Origin: Paragordius varius
Taxonomy: Eukaryota > Nematomorpha
Assembly: GCA_964247055.1 (NCBI GenBank)
Contig: OZ176055.1
Span: 3,844,001-3,908,000, forward strand
Direction of reading: 5' to 3'
Length of the DNA stretch: 64,000 bases
This document shows positions 12,546 through 25,743 of the stretch, piece by piece. Each line of letters starts with the position of its first letter. Position 1 is the stretch's first letter. The translations under genes were made by a program, and so were the position numbers. Below the pieces are notes generated by a model that saw only the letters and a list, made by a program, of their open reading frames with translations, made no database searches and was not told where the DNA came from.

Positions 12546-15500
12546 ATGAATCCCTTCAAATTCTATGGCAATGCAGCCGGATCTTCCCAAAGTTCTGTGA
12601 TTAGCTGCTTATTTCCAACACGTCTTTTTTCGGGTTTTAGTCAATATTATACGGCAAACCAAAAACAAAAAATGTTTAACCACATCTTGCAACAACTGAG
12701 ACTTCAACGAAAAAATTTATTATTCCTTATTAGGTATATGTGTGTTTAATATAATCTTTTCATCATTAACTTTGAAACGTATTCAAACAAATTATTTTAA
12801 AACTATATAAAATTCCAGATGTTTTTTTGGTCAAATCGTTTCAATGTTGCCTAATTTTTTCAATCATATATTTTAATGATATTAATACCATGTGAATGAA
12901 TTACAAAGTTAAATAAAAGATACTGAAAAAATTTATTTGTTCTTTAATAAAATAACTTCCTAATTTAATTCGAGATAATAATGTAAATAATTGTCAGTTT
13001 TGATAAGGCAAGCGTTTAATATCATACCCTTTTAAAAACGGAAAAAATAAGTCTAAGCTGCATATCTCTTTATTGTGTCGTAAGAGTTAATGAAAATATG
13101 AATGAATTTTTGAACTCGATGAAAGATTCTCGTAGCTACTCTACAAAATCGATACTGACATCAATACCTTGTAAAAATTATTGTAGCATTTTTAATTTTT
13201 TTAAAAAACAAAGTTTTATCAATTGTTTGTGTTTAAATGACAATTTTAGCCTTGCAGTCGAAAAAATAATGGAGTTGAAAAAAGAAAACATAAATGATGC
13301 AGATCCTGAATTTCAAAATCTATTAGCGGTGTTGCAACATATTGTTGGACATCAAATGGCCTTTACAAGTATTTTTCATACTTTATTATATTGATAGATT
13401 TTTTTCATAAATGAAAATACCAATACTGGTATTAGCATATTAAGGCACTCACTTCGATTGTAATAGCTAAATTTAGGTCAGACCGATTATAAATATAATT
13501 AACGCTTGCAATAATAAGCAGTAAACTTCGATCATAATTTACATACAATTTATGAAAAACAATGGATTTACATTTTTTTTATCTTTTGTGTGAATGACTA
13601 ATGCATTTGTGACCTGCAGATCAGTTAATTTTGACCGGTGAGAAATTTCCTTCTAGCTTTACAAATGACTTGAGTCAGTGATGATATAAATAAAGCCCCG
13701 GTTCAAAAACAAAGCGTGTCGATTTCTGTTATTTTTGATAGTACCCAGATATTGCAGGAAGAGCGCATAAAAAATAGTTTCAATCTTTTCAATTTTCGAT
13801 TTCCAAAAATTAATTAATCAAACTAACGCGGAAAAATCCCTCAATGTCAAACAGGAACAGAATTTAGTTTATTATATATACATTCGACATTTCTATGATT
13901 TGTTTATAAATTATTTTAACACCCTTTTTCAATATATATTTATATCAGTAAAAGCGCTTATTACCTTACTCTTTCTTACATAAAAAAATTACCAGGTCCT
14001 GACTTTAATAATGTGCATTCAAGGATCATTTTATATTCCTTTGTTGTAGATGATATCTCTATCTTATCCAAACAATTCTAAATTTCACTCATATCTAAAC
14101 AGAAAAAAAATAAAAATTATATGTATATAGAATATAAAATATGGTGGCTGGATGAAAAACGCATGTTATGGGATTTCATTGTAAATATCTGTCACAATAC
14201 GGACACAAGGATGGCCTTGCTCAATACACATTTTATAGCCTGCGTTCAAATGATTGAATCCATGAATTATCAGAATACACAAGCCAAAGTATTATTCAAA
14301 TGAATTATAAAATATTTGCATAATATATAATTACAGTAGCATACGGTGTAAAAAAACTTGCCATATTCAATAATTGCAACATTTGTAGTTTTTTATCAAA
14401 CGTTACTGTATATTTTAAGAGTAATCATATTGGCATATGTATCAATTTTATACTTAGATAAAATCATGGTTGGCTATTATGTTGTGTGACAAAAAGTTAC
14501 CAATGTTTATTGAAGAACTTCTGAACAATCCAAACCTTTTGCAGTTAAATTTTTTTCAACATATATTTTCCCAAAAATATAATTATAGCCAAAATGTCAT
14601 CTTACATGATTGTTAATTACATTTTAGGGATTATTATTATGATGGTGCCTTCCTCCTAAGCTGGGAAGCCAAATCCCTTGTGCATTATCTTAAAAAATTA
14701 ACCTTTTTGGACATTACGTAAGTATTATATAATTAGTTTTTCTACCGTCAAATTTTCTGTAATTAACACTTTTTAAGTCATTGCCCTTTAATAGGTGCTA
14801 AATAACTATTTGAAATTAAGAAAATATAATTTGTTAATTGCATAATAACATGTTTTATTTATATACATTTAGAATATGTTTGAAGGATTCTATCTGTGAT
14901 ATTGATGAGACACCATCCATAGATATTACGCCATTCATAAATCCACTCTTGGTGTAATTCCTTGTATTAATTTTTTTTTCGTAACTAAAACCATTTTTAT
15001 AACTATAAAGGGGTACTCATGTTATGTATGCGTTCAGGCCGTGAATACAAGCGGGAAACAAAACTAGTTAAAAAAAAATTTAAGCATTTTACACAAATGC
15101 AATCAATCGCCTTGGCATAGTTGTTTAGTTCCAATACAAATTTAGCTATCAAAAATTTAATTCCTTCCATTTAACAAGATGGGTTTAATTAAAGCATTGA
15201 TAAAGATTTCTTTCGATGTATATTGTGCGAAATCAAAAAAATATATCTGATAAAAATATTTTAATCTTGATATAAATTTTCTGTGAATTGGATATTTATT
15301 TACTTTATAGCCTATATCAATATACCATAGTAGAGTTATAAAAAATTGTTGATTAAATTTGAGGACAATCCTTAATTTTGTTTTTCCGCTTGTTTCAATT
15401 AACGATAAACTATCTAAATGGTTTAGTTTTTAACTTCTTATTTTTGTCAACTAAAAATGACTTGCGTACCTTTTCAATAATAAAGCATGTGATTCGGTCG

Positions 15501-18500
15501 ATAAATTTGCCTGTTTTTTTTTAAAAAAAATTCATGAGTCTATGCATGCTCAATTAATCATGATTAGTAGATATTTGGTAACGTGTTCCATCATATTCCT
15601 ATCGATCTTAATAAATTTATCGCTTAAACTCATAGAGTAAAAAATGAGATTATACGGACAAAACGTTAAAATATAAAGACAAATATTGTTTTTAGAGACA
15701 ACCAAACGTTTTTAATCCTCATTATAAATATACCTCATTGTTTTAAACTGGTGTGTATGAAGATGTAAATTCGTAACTCAATCAATTGTGTATTTTATGA
15801 TTGTAATTAGATTTTTATAGTATAAAATAAGGTTTAAAAAAGTATGGTTGTTTTTTTAAAAAAACTTTTGACTTTACATTTTCACGTTTTGTCCGTATAA
15901 TTTCAATTACTGTAAGTGGTGAATAGGTAATATAGATTTAGGAAAAGCGAGCGTTTGAGGCAATCAATGCACCTTTGATAGCACCCCCTTTTGGTGTCGA
16001 ACGTGCCAAAAAGTCAGGCATAAGCTAGAATGCAATTTTAAAAAAATTAATTCACTGGTTCCTTAAATTATGGCGCCGTGAACTTACCCCTTAGCCCCTA
16101 CCCCCTGAATGAGCCCCTGAAGTAACCGGAATATTAGGAGCAGGATATAAATATGAGCATGTTTAAATGACGAATTTGGTTTGCGCTTTCATTATTTCTT
16201 TTACAATCCGGTGACATTTTCCTCATTTTTACATTTTATTGTCCATAAACAGACTCCTGTCATCTTTTTTATGGTGTTTCCATGTATAATTTCTGATTCC
16301 ATCGCAATTTAGATGCCTAAATTATGGGTATTTATTTCTTTAAACGAATAAACTAACCTAAACTTTTTGGCGGTTGTTGATTAGAGACTTATTTTAAAGA
16401 GTTGCGTCATATGTGAAATATGGCAACATTATATGTATATTACATAACATTTTTAGATATACGAATTTTATTATGGAATTACATTTCAAAAAAATGATTA
16501 GCTCAAAAATTGGATAAACGTAAAAAGATAAAGAAAAAAACTTTTATCTAGAGTTTTAAACTTAATTCATCTTATAAAATCATTAAATTACAACCGTAAA
16601 AATAATTTATAGTGTTACCAATTTACATTCTGTTAAATACTTTTCAGTTTAAAACTATCAGATATATTTATAATAATCAAGATTCAAAAAAGTATGGTTG
16701 AATTTTCGAAAATTTTATATGTCTTTTTATTTTTACATTTTGTCCGTATAATTTCAATTTTACAGTATTTTACATATATTATTAATACAGTAATAAAGTA
16801 CAACTGGAGTTAATGGGCCTATATGATGATATCCATTTACGATCAAGTACTTTACCAATCGAACATCAATTCAATTTGCCAACTTTGAGTGCGGATAAAA
16901 GTGACTTTCTGTTGCGCTACTTTAAACAACAACAAGCTTATACCAATTTTGACACGTTACGACATTTGCTGGAAAATGACAAATCGGTCGTCCCGGATGT
17001 AGTAGGAGTACGAAAAACGACAATTAAACTGAGTAATGAACAATCTTGCCCAATAAACAATATTTGTAATGATGAAAATACCTACCCTTCATCCTGTGCC
17101 CAAAACTATGCTGAAGTCGAAAGTGGGTTTGGGTCTGAAAGTTGTGGAACAGGAGTCACTTTGCTAACTAATGGATCAAATGGAAAAAATTTCAAAGGAG
17201 ATGAGGGCGGTTCCGCCCCCATGCTCGTAGATGGGGACACCAATCCGTGGAAAGTCCTATTCTACCAAATGCAAAACATGTACAAATCAATGTCACAACA
17301 AAAGGTAATCAACTCTGAATCAAATAATTCACATAATACTGCTAGAGTGTATAGATATTTACCATTGTTTATACCTAATCAGATGGGATTTAATTTCTTT
17401 TCACAAAAAATGGCACACGATTTGACGCTTATAAAATTGTTGAAATTTGTATTAACTGCAATCTTTGTCATTCTTAATGGCTTCATTATTATAATTTCGT
17501 GCTAATGTGACAAGTAAATAAATTTTTCTGAATTGTATTTTTTACATATTATAAAAATAGATCGTAAAGTAATTACTAAATGATGAAATAAATTAAATAA
17601 TGCCAAGTATATAATCGAGAATAAAAAAATACCTGCTCAAATGGGCAATACGCATGAATTAGGGGGAAAATATGGGAAGGCGGTTAAAAAAATAGGTGGC
17701 CCTATAGATGTCTTTGATGCGCCTTATTTCGACATTGTTTAGGGCTCTCTATACTGGTCTCAAACATTTATAAAAGGGTTAATAAAACAAGTCCCATTTA
17801 GAGTTGTCAATAGATTTAGTCATAATTGCTCAAAGCCTTATAATGGCGTCTTCTAATTAAGAGTTTCTAATTATACAAATTAAATAAAAAGTATTTATAC
17901 ATTCCCAGAAAACGCTGGAAGGTTTATTAAATGAACGAGATAAAGAAATGTCAACCCTATTGCGACAAAATGACATATTAACATGTGCGCTAAAAAATTA
18001 TGGGATTCGGAATTCTTTGGAAAGAGATCGCATTGATGGCGTAATAAATGGATTGGAAAATTTATTGTAAGTTTCATAACGATTTTAAATGGTGTCAAGT
18101 TTTTACATTATCTACCATATATTTTGATATTAAATTAGGTTGGTAATAATTAAAAATTCTATTGAAATAAGCAGAGCTTTATAGGCCATATCTGTATTTT
18201 GGTAAAAAGTATTTTATTTACAACATGTATGAAATTTTTTGTTTTTATTAGTTATATTTTAAATTAAGGGAAAAAATATAGTGTTTACAGTATGCATTTT
18301 AATGGTTGCTCATTTCACACTCTAGTTGGGCAATTTGCCACACAGTACTGTAATAAACAAACAACAAAATATTAAGTAAAATAAACAAAATAATTTAAAA
18401 GGTTGATCATTGAACATTTTGTTTATGGAACATTTTGTTGTTTTTCACTAGTGTGCAAATCGCCCAACTATAATAAGAAATAAGCAACTAATAAAATATA

Positions 18501-20459
18501 TAATTTAATTAAATATGTACTAAATTTCATACCTGGCAACAATGTAAATTAAATACACTTTTAGCCAATTAAAATAGATATATGGCCTATAATAACTCTC
18601 GATACTGTATTGTAATTATTTACTTTAAAATTTGACATAAATTACAAGATTGCTTGTTTGTTTGCTATACAGAATAGATATTGCAGAGAAAAAGAGAGAT
18701 ATTTGTTTTGAAAACCATTATTCCCCATCTCAAATTCAACCTTCACCCCTGTCAGCCAGGTCTGGTAAACAATTTGTTGAACAAGCCATTGAAGAAAATT
18801 ATATTTTACCCAACTCGAAAACATTCATGAACCTTACAGAGTATGAAAACGTGAATGGTAAACCTAATGATGATAAAATACCTAAAAACATGGTTATTTC
18901 TGACATATTGCCATACTGTAAACATGATAATAACTTCAATTTTGATGATTATGAGATGTCGCAATCTAAAAAGGAAATCACCTTATATGACCCAAAGCAA
19001 ATACATGCAAAAGAAGGAGGTGTTAAAGACACAAAAAACAGGTAGTGTAAATTTTTGATGTAAATTCTTTTTATACCTGTATAAATATGATATTTTACAT
19101 TATTATTATTATATGATATTGTAAAAATATATAACTCTATTTTTATTAGGGGAGAAATGATGAATTTTTATGGATTAGTTAATGAAAGACATCCCATAAG
19201 CACTTCATTTTATAATGAATTAGGTGCGCCTTCCTATAGTTCGAAGACGAGTAATATAACTATCCAAAACTATGGTAATACATAATTTATTATTTAAAAA
19301 ATGGTCTCACTGTGAAAATTAATCAGTTTCGAATTAGGACTTTTTTTGGTTTTTATGTGGCATTTGTGGTTATTTTAAAAATCTAAACTAGGTCGGGTAA
19401 GAAATTTTAATATCGAATAAGATAATTAACGGTTACAATATCATTATTATTTTGTATGTGTTTATGATAATATATAATAAATATATGGAAAAGCAGATCG
19501 GAATATAATTTACCCAATCTTTTCAGAAGTGTAATGAAAATTCGAAATAATTTCAACAATCAGGTGATTTTAATGGGCAGACTGGTTTTGTTATATTAAC
19601 CAATTCTGTTTTTTATATTAATTGGTAAATCAATTTCAATCGGTCTAATATTTTAAAGGATTCAAATTAAATTTGAAATCATAACTCGGTTTTAAACCGT
19701 TAATATCTTAATTGATTAGGTATAAAATAACTTCCGCTGGAGAGTTTCATTTTATCGAATAATCAAATTAGAATGCATGCGAGTTTCATAATGTATTTAA
19801 CATTTTATTTTTGAATTGACTTGCTGTTAATTGGTTCAAAAGTGCTAAAAACTTTAAGTAAAGCGAAATTTATTTGTATTTTTTTGTTTCATATAATTGA
19901 ATTTATATGTAACAGAGAAAGACCAATTTTTAATTTTAATAGAAAAAGCCATACAATTAATGCTTAAATTTTAAGACGTTTTTTGTGCAAACCGACAGCG
20001 TTGGCTGTTGATAATGTTGGAGTTTCCCTCAAGTGTTTAAGAACTAGTCTTATGTGATTAGGAAAAATTTTAAAGCTAGTTTATGGTTCCAAGCCAATTC
20101 AATCTTTTAATTATGTATAATATTTTGATCTTAATATAATATTGAATATTGATAATATTCCAGTAACATTTTTTTAAGCGTGTAATCAAACTGGCAAAGT
20201 TTTGAAGAAATCCAATTCATTTTGGGATGGATCATATCAATTATGCTGTACCGGATCAGCCTTAGCCTATGGAACTATCAGTTTTGATGAGCCCGAAAAT
20301 CAAAATATTACTAGCCAACAAAAGAATGAAGAATTGAATTTGGTCGTTGAAAATAAAGAGAAAAATTTTACGTATGATATACCGTATTATCAAGCATCCT
20401 CTTTCTTAGACCGCAAATTGCAAGACGTTAAAAATTTATATGCTTCCCACAGTATTTAA
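12546..20459 (+). CDS. RUNDC3-like RUN-domain protein (complete, 11 exons, 708 aa)
   Basis: Exons 12546-12733, 13250-13368, 14131-14288, 14458-14543, 14628-14717, 14873-14951, 16810-17304, 17909-18066, 18673-19041, 19150-19274 and 20200-20459 join in phase (2127 nt). Exons 1-6 (to about residue 240) form a RUN domain. QRKNLLFLIS, DPEFQNLLAVLQHIVGH, KSWLAIMLCDKKLP, YYYDGAFLLSWEA and ICLKDS line up with animal RUNDC3A/B blocks, for example FYEDGAIVLGEEA and FCLKGE. A Trp-containing block (NPWKVLFYQMQNMYKS) and a likely coiled coil in exons 7-8 follow, in the same order as RUNDC3. RUNDC3 proteins bind Rap2/Rab-type small GTPases and are neuronal in vertebrates; the same role here is inference. 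At 708 aa it exceeds the roughly 450-aa vertebrate protein, mainly through long exons 7 and 9. RUFY-type RUN proteins are the alternative; the match after the RUN domain favours RUNDC3. Confidence 0.85.
15633..15914. mobile_element. MITE, family A (Tc1/mariner-like), in RUNDC3-like intron 6
   Basis: Inverted ends: GATTATACGGACAAAACGTT ... CACGTTTTGTCCGTATAAT, then ACTGTA. Same family as copies at 29986, 39859 and 44369. The left terminus is somewhat decayed. Confidence 0.75.
15940..16180. other. Unexplained GC-richer island in intron 6 of the RUNDC3-like gene
   Basis: Contains runs such as cacccccttttggtgtcgaa and ccccttagcccctacccc, unlike the surrounding AT-rich intron. No open frame with splice signals fits the gene. 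It may be a decayed insertion. Confidence 0.3.
16497..16767. mobile_element. MITE, family A, decayed copy
   Basis: The right half ends TTTTGTCCGTATAATTTC then AATTTTACAGTA. The interior (attacaaccgtaaaaataat, cagtttaaaactatcagat) matches the copy at 39859. The left TIR is degraded. Confidence 0.6.
18286..18506. mobile_element. MITE, family C, in RUNDC3-like intron 8
   Basis: Left end TACAGTATGCATTTTAATGG, then GGTTGCTCATTTCACACTC and GTTGGGCAATTTG, mirrored at the right by CAAATCGCCCAACTATAAT then GAAATAAGCAACT. The last bases of the right end are uncertain. Confidence 0.65.
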
Positions 20460-20461
20460 TT

Positions 20462-20518
20462 ATACATATATATATATATATATATATATTGTAGTATTGA
20501 ATGCAATTAAATTATTCG

Positions 20519-20556
<38 letters not shown>
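20462..20556. repeat. Two (AT)n microsatellites just after the RUNDC3-like stop codon
   Basis: (TA)n at about 20466-20489 and 20521-20556 in the 330-bp interval between convergent genes. Confidence 0.85.
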
Positions 20557-20559
<3 letters not shown>

Positions 20560-20789
20560 AACAGATTGATTAGCTTTTAACCATTCCAAAATTTTGAATA
20601 ATATGGAATATATTATTATATATGTATGATATTTATTTATTGAGATAATTTTAGCGTAACGACTGTTACACGCAAAATTAATGTTGTGTTTATTATATAT
20701 TTGTGCCCCTAACACAATATATGACATTTTAAAAATTAATTAAATTATTATTATATGGTAATAATATAAATTGTATAAATTGAAGCTAG

Positions 20790-22199
20790 CTATGTCATTT
20801 TATGTTGGTGAACTTTTATATGACGATCATAACTTTTTTGCATATCATTTTTCAAACTTTCAGGATCACCGACCTCAATAGTTTCAACCAAATCATTTTC
20901 TCCACAGGCCAAACGTTGAGGCGTGTCATGATGACGTTCCTTTCCCCCAATGACAAATTTAAAGACTTTCAAATTGATGTCCTCTATAACATAATGAAAG
21001 AAAATATTTAGAAGTCCAAATAATAATTAATAATTTCGTAATAGCACTTAATTTTTCTCAAACTTAACATAACGATCAAATATCTAAGTCACATTTCTGA
21101 GTCACATTGGAGAACCTCAAAAAAATCATAAATTATGTTAAATTATTCGTTTTAAAAAACGGGTATTTGCAAACGAAACTTATACTTTGTTGTTTAAGAG
21201 GAGGCAAACATTCATTAACATTAGTTATGATTAGGATGAGTTGTTTAGAGCCATGTCCCGACAAATCTATTTTGGATGTATAATGGACATCTTTTGCCAG
21301 TTTTTCAAAACCAAAATGTGTTAAATCCATGTGCCCTAATCCCTTCTTATAATCTAACAATTGATTTTTGGTATCTTCCAACCACGTTTTAGCTTCTGTT
21401 TTATTTAATACGTGTGATGTTTTAATTAATTGTGCTTCATTCACATTAATTAAAACGATTGAAAGTTTGGAGTGCCATTGCATAATCTAAAAATGTATAA
21501 TATTTTTTGAGTTAAAACAACATTAAAACACAAGTGGCGTTTTTTGTTAATTAATTATTTCGCATCCTATTTATAATTTACAGGATAGGAACTGCGGAAC
21601 TGTTTTATTTGAAATATTATTTTATTCCGGTTCCGTGTTTTTGCGGATTTATTTATCCGATTGCCAAAAATTGACGTTTCTTTTGGTTTCACGATTAAGC
21701 CATATGGTTTTTTTGGAAAAATCTTTTATGATATAATAATAATAATAATAATAACAATACTAAATTAATATTTTAATAAAATACCAAAAATGATAAAATT
21801 TATTTTTTGGTGCCGTTAGGAACTACAATTCTGGTCAAAAAACAGTTACAAAACCGTTTTCTACTTTTTGGATCCAAAATAAAAAAAGGTAATGGCCCGA
21901 TTGCCTTTTATTTAAAATTTGTGAATTTATGATCTATGGATTAAAAATTAGTTTAAAGTTTGCCCAATTATATATGTTATACCCTTATTGTGTCTAGGGT
22001 ATGCTTTATATCCATGGGATTCATTTCCTTTAAATCCAATACGTAATGGATTATATCAGGTTGGTGACGAGTATGAAAATAATTTCCAAAAGAAGCATAT
22101 TTGCTTGATGGGCGTCCTAATAATATATTAACAGAAAAATTAAATTTCCAGAAAGAATATTCAGGTTTACACACTAGGCGCTTCAAAGCAAGAATTGTC
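20790..22199 (-). CDS. Unrecognised gene, three 3' exons
   Basis: Three minus-strand exons, about 22199-21983, 21486-21186 and 20983-20790, join in phase with ordinary GT/AG signals. They end at a TAG stop and give about 237 residues. Landmarks: KPEYSFWKFNFSVNILLGRP, FHTRHQPDIIHYVLDL, then KLSIVLINVNEAQLIK, GHMDLTHFGFEKLAKD, and near the end KVFKFVIGGKERHHDTPQRL and ACGENDLVETIEVGDPE. No signal peptide or membrane segment is seen here. I do not recognise the family. Codon use and phase agreement argue for a real gene. The last exon stops 330 bp from the convergent RUNDC3-like stop. The 5' part probably lies in the open segments at 23.4-24.7 kb. Confidence 0.55.
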
Positions 22200-23384
22200 C
22201 TTATTCAATACAAATTTAACTACCTCGCAGATGGTTTAGGTTAATTAGGTAAAAATATCATGGATTAGCTGGAAGATGAAAAACTTATAATTTTGAAAAC
22301 ATAATTGGCGTTCAAAAGTGTGTAATTTTTCGAAAGGGTAATATTTTTGTTCAATTATCCCATTTTGTTATCAAAGTGTTATCTTTATTATTTTTTTAAA
22401 AAATTAACATGGCCTCCATTATCAACATTACGATAAATGTTTCCACAGATTTAATTACTCCAAAATTAATACAAAGTCGACACAACTATTTCCTTTCAAT
22501 TATAAACGTATTTGTGGTATAAATAATTTCAATTTTTAATCATTCCTAAACTTCATTTTCAAATCCAATATTAATTTTAAAAGTTTAAAATTAAATTACC
22601 TTCTCCTCCAATGAAACAGGCGCAGTACAGGGCTATTGAAAAAATGTATTTCATGATGTGTGACATAATGCGACAATTGCAAAAAAAATTACACATATGA
22701 AAATATTTTCTTTTTATAGAGAAAACATGTGCATTTTTATTTAGATATAAACAAGAATCCTAAAAATGTATTTGGCTACAAGCACTCATTAGTTAAACAA
22801 TAAATTATTATCAAATATATGTCGTTGGTTTTATGTTAAAAAAACATTTTTTTCAAATAACAAATATATTGAGTAGTCTGTGGCATAAGACAATCTATTT
22901 CAATTAAATAACTTGAATGAAGATAAACAAAAGATTTACATATCATTAAATGTGGACGGTTTTTATGTAAATTTAGGATAACACATCCATATTCTGATTT
23001 ATTGTAGAGTATTAATATAAAATATTTAAAACAATTGGGAAATTTTTTTAGGCAAAATTGAAATTTAACTGCGCGGCAAAAAATATAAAAAATAATTAAC
23101 TTAATAAAAAACATTTATTTAGATTGCGTATTGATCAGCATCAAATCAATTCGTTGATATATATAAACATACATATAAAAATCACTACCAAAATTGTTAT
23201 ACATCTGTTGGAATAAAACGTTTGATTGGAAGATTGATGTTTCCCCACCGTAAAACTATATTAGTAATTTAAAATGAATTGGCTTAATTTTCATAAAATT
23301 AAGAGCACTGTTTACTTATTCAAGTATAAAATTTAAATATGTATCAACATTTAAGGGCCTAAAAAACTGTTGTGTCAACCTTCT

Positions 23385-24670
23385 CTAATATGGGTGCCGA
23401 GGAATTAAGGTGGCATTTTCATTATATTTTTTAATATTTACATATAAACTCTCATCTCCGGACAGTTGAACTGTCGAAATATGTTGCTCAATGCCCATTT
23501 ACATGGCTTTTAATATTGAATAATTGTTAATTGATGGATAAAATATATCTTGACAAAAAACCAATCATCGTTATTACTAATCGAAATTTTTCTCCTAATC
23601 ATAAAAGGACAATACATCTTAGATTACATTAATTGTTAATCAGAAATTTCAAAAAGAAGGAAAAAATATTAATGGCATTATATACCAGCTGTATAGTTTT
23701 TAACAATTTACTAAAGGAAAAGGTCAGCGAAAAGCAGGAAGATTAATTTGATACATAATCCATTTAATTCATCCAATATTGAAATACAAAGACCTACAAT
23801 TTGAGTTTACCAAAAATTAGTGTTCACTTTTATAATTCAATTATGTGATATGTGCACGAAATAGAAAATTTGCGGCACCCGTTGCTATCAGTGGAAAAGG
23901 CTGCTGAAACTTATTATTTGTTAATAGAAACATATGCTGAAGATGGTTTCGAATATCAAAATTTGTAATTTTATGTGAAAGAATATGGGTGTTCTGTTGG
24001 ACTGAGCTGAGAAAACGATCAAATGCAAGATTTGATGATGAACCAACTGAAACAAAGGCATTTGACTGAAGCATTATAATATTACAAAAAACCAATATAT
24101 GTCTATTAATAGGTGAAGTTAATAAACTCAGTAAATGCGTTCCACACAATTTAAATTAACGTCAAATCGAAAATTGATTGTAAAATCTTGCTACATTGTG
24201 TTGAAGGGGAATCATTTTTGCATCGTATTTTGATGAGTGCTGAATAAGAGCCTTTAATTTGTGAATCCAAAACGGAAAAATCGAGACTTCCACCTTGTCA
24301 AGCCGTTCCATCTACATTATGGTCAAACGTTTCGGCAATAAATCTATTCTCTGTGTCTAAGGGGGGGTACGTTCTATATAATTTTAATATACAACACTAT
24401 CAAAATTTCTAAAGACCATGGATTAGTCGAAAACCAACCAGAATGTGCCAGATAACATGGCAATAAACCAACGAAAGACACTTTAAAATCACTTATAGGA
24501 ACTTCTGCATCCGCCAAACTTTCCTGATCTGGCACCATCTGATTAATGCAGCTCTGCATCAATGGAATACACCCTCGCAAAGCAGCACTTCAATAATTAG
24601 ACGTTGGAATGATAGGATGATTGGTTATCCGCATAAGACAACCAATTTTTATTGCACAAGATTCATATAA
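23385..24670 (-). CDS. Possible 5' exons of the unrecognised gene (uncertain)
   Basis: Open minus-strand segments with protein-like composition: 24670-24375 (CAIKIGCLMRITNHPIIPT, then ALRGCIPLMQSCINQMV and LLPCYLAHSGWFSTNPWSLE), about 24358-24170 (GGSLDFSVLDSQIKG, CKNDSPSTQCSKILQSIFDL), 24149-23841 and 23498-23385. Two TGA triplets interrupt otherwise sensible reading (TCTAATTATTGAAGT and GGAACGGCTTGACAAGG). Either this part is decaying, or very short introns, common elsewhere in this window, remove them. GTAGATGG...GACAAG would be a 22-nt intron at the second, but it changes frame. Exon limits are not settled and no family is recognised. Confidence 0.25.
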
Positions 24671-25743
24671 TATCTGAAAGATGAGCGAAATTTGTTTTAC
24701 GAAGATAATTAACTCGCTAAGTCAGAGCTGATAGTGATAGGAAAATTGTGCCGAACCTCATAGGCTTAAAGAAGACGTCTTACAAACAAAAAAAATAGTT
24801 TTATATATACAAATTAAAATTTGAGGTAATAGGATATCTATTTGTCTGAAAATGGGTTTTGCATATAAAATAGTTATGATAAATACATAATATAAATCGC
24901 AAGCTGAAAACCAAAACAATGTGCAAATATTGATACATGATTTAAGCTGCCTTTTATGATTAATTTTCGTATTAGCAGTTGATTTTCAAAATTTTATATT
25001 ACCTACAATACGACCTTAGGCCTATAATATGAATCATGATGCAGCATCGATCCACAATATGAAAAATGATTATCAAACAACCTGTAAAAAAAGCGCACAA
25101 TTAGTTTGAAACAATTTTTAACGCAACGTTTCTCTGCACACACAATTTAGTACTTGAAATACGATCCTAAAATCATAGAAAATATTTAATATAAAATAAA
25201 CTACAGGTATACAACTTATCTTATATCATATTTAAAATATGGTGGTAATGTGATACCAATAATATGAGTGCTTTACTGTATATCATATTTTAAAAAATGT
25301 ATTTTAGCAAAATATGCTGGATTCGTTCCAACGATGATCTTTTACCCAAAATTCTGCGTTTTGCTTTCGATTCTGGTAACTTCAAGTATTCAATTTTATA
25401 GATACTTGAAACATTAATGCTTTTATTACATATCCAAGTTTCAAAATATTGAAGTTGATAATTAAACAGTAATTAATTGAAATTCTACAGACAAAAGTGA
25501 AAATAAATAAAAAAATTTTTAAAAAGAAATCACATTTTTAAAACCGTCTTTTTTTCAGTAATTACATATTTTTTGCAGGAAAAGGTTTCATTATATTCTT
25601 TCAGAAATGTGTTTGTCGTTTAAGATACATTTTGGGTATAAATATATTTTTACTGTATTATAAGATTTTTTTAATAAAAAATTATTGTTATGATATTGGC
25701 ACCGATTAATATGCTGGTTGGGTGGACAATAAGGAAAACATAT
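24671..25743. other. Non-coding or unassigned AT-rich DNA
   Basis: One short minus-strand open stretch near 25390-25300 (ESKAKRRILGKRSSLERI) could be an exon of the unrecognised gene. Otherwise nothing is seen. Confidence 0.35.

Noticed and set aside
16813-17505. Longer 230-codon ORF taken as a separate gene
   Set aside because: Codons after 17304 are read-through into the intron; the donor at 17305 fits in phase with exon 8 and the RUNDC3 alignment.
20512-20727. ORF with YIYIYIYIY tail
   Set aside because: Translation of an (AT)n microsatellite.
24160-24670. TGA read as an amino acid throughout this genome
   Set aside because: CKS1 ends with TGA exactly where the family ends, and the other complete genes use TAA or TAG with no internal TGA.
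25300-25400. Dibasic KRRILGKR stretch as a propeptide cleavage site of the metalloprotease
   Set aside because: It lies on the opposite strand from the metalloprotease and cannot be joined to it.
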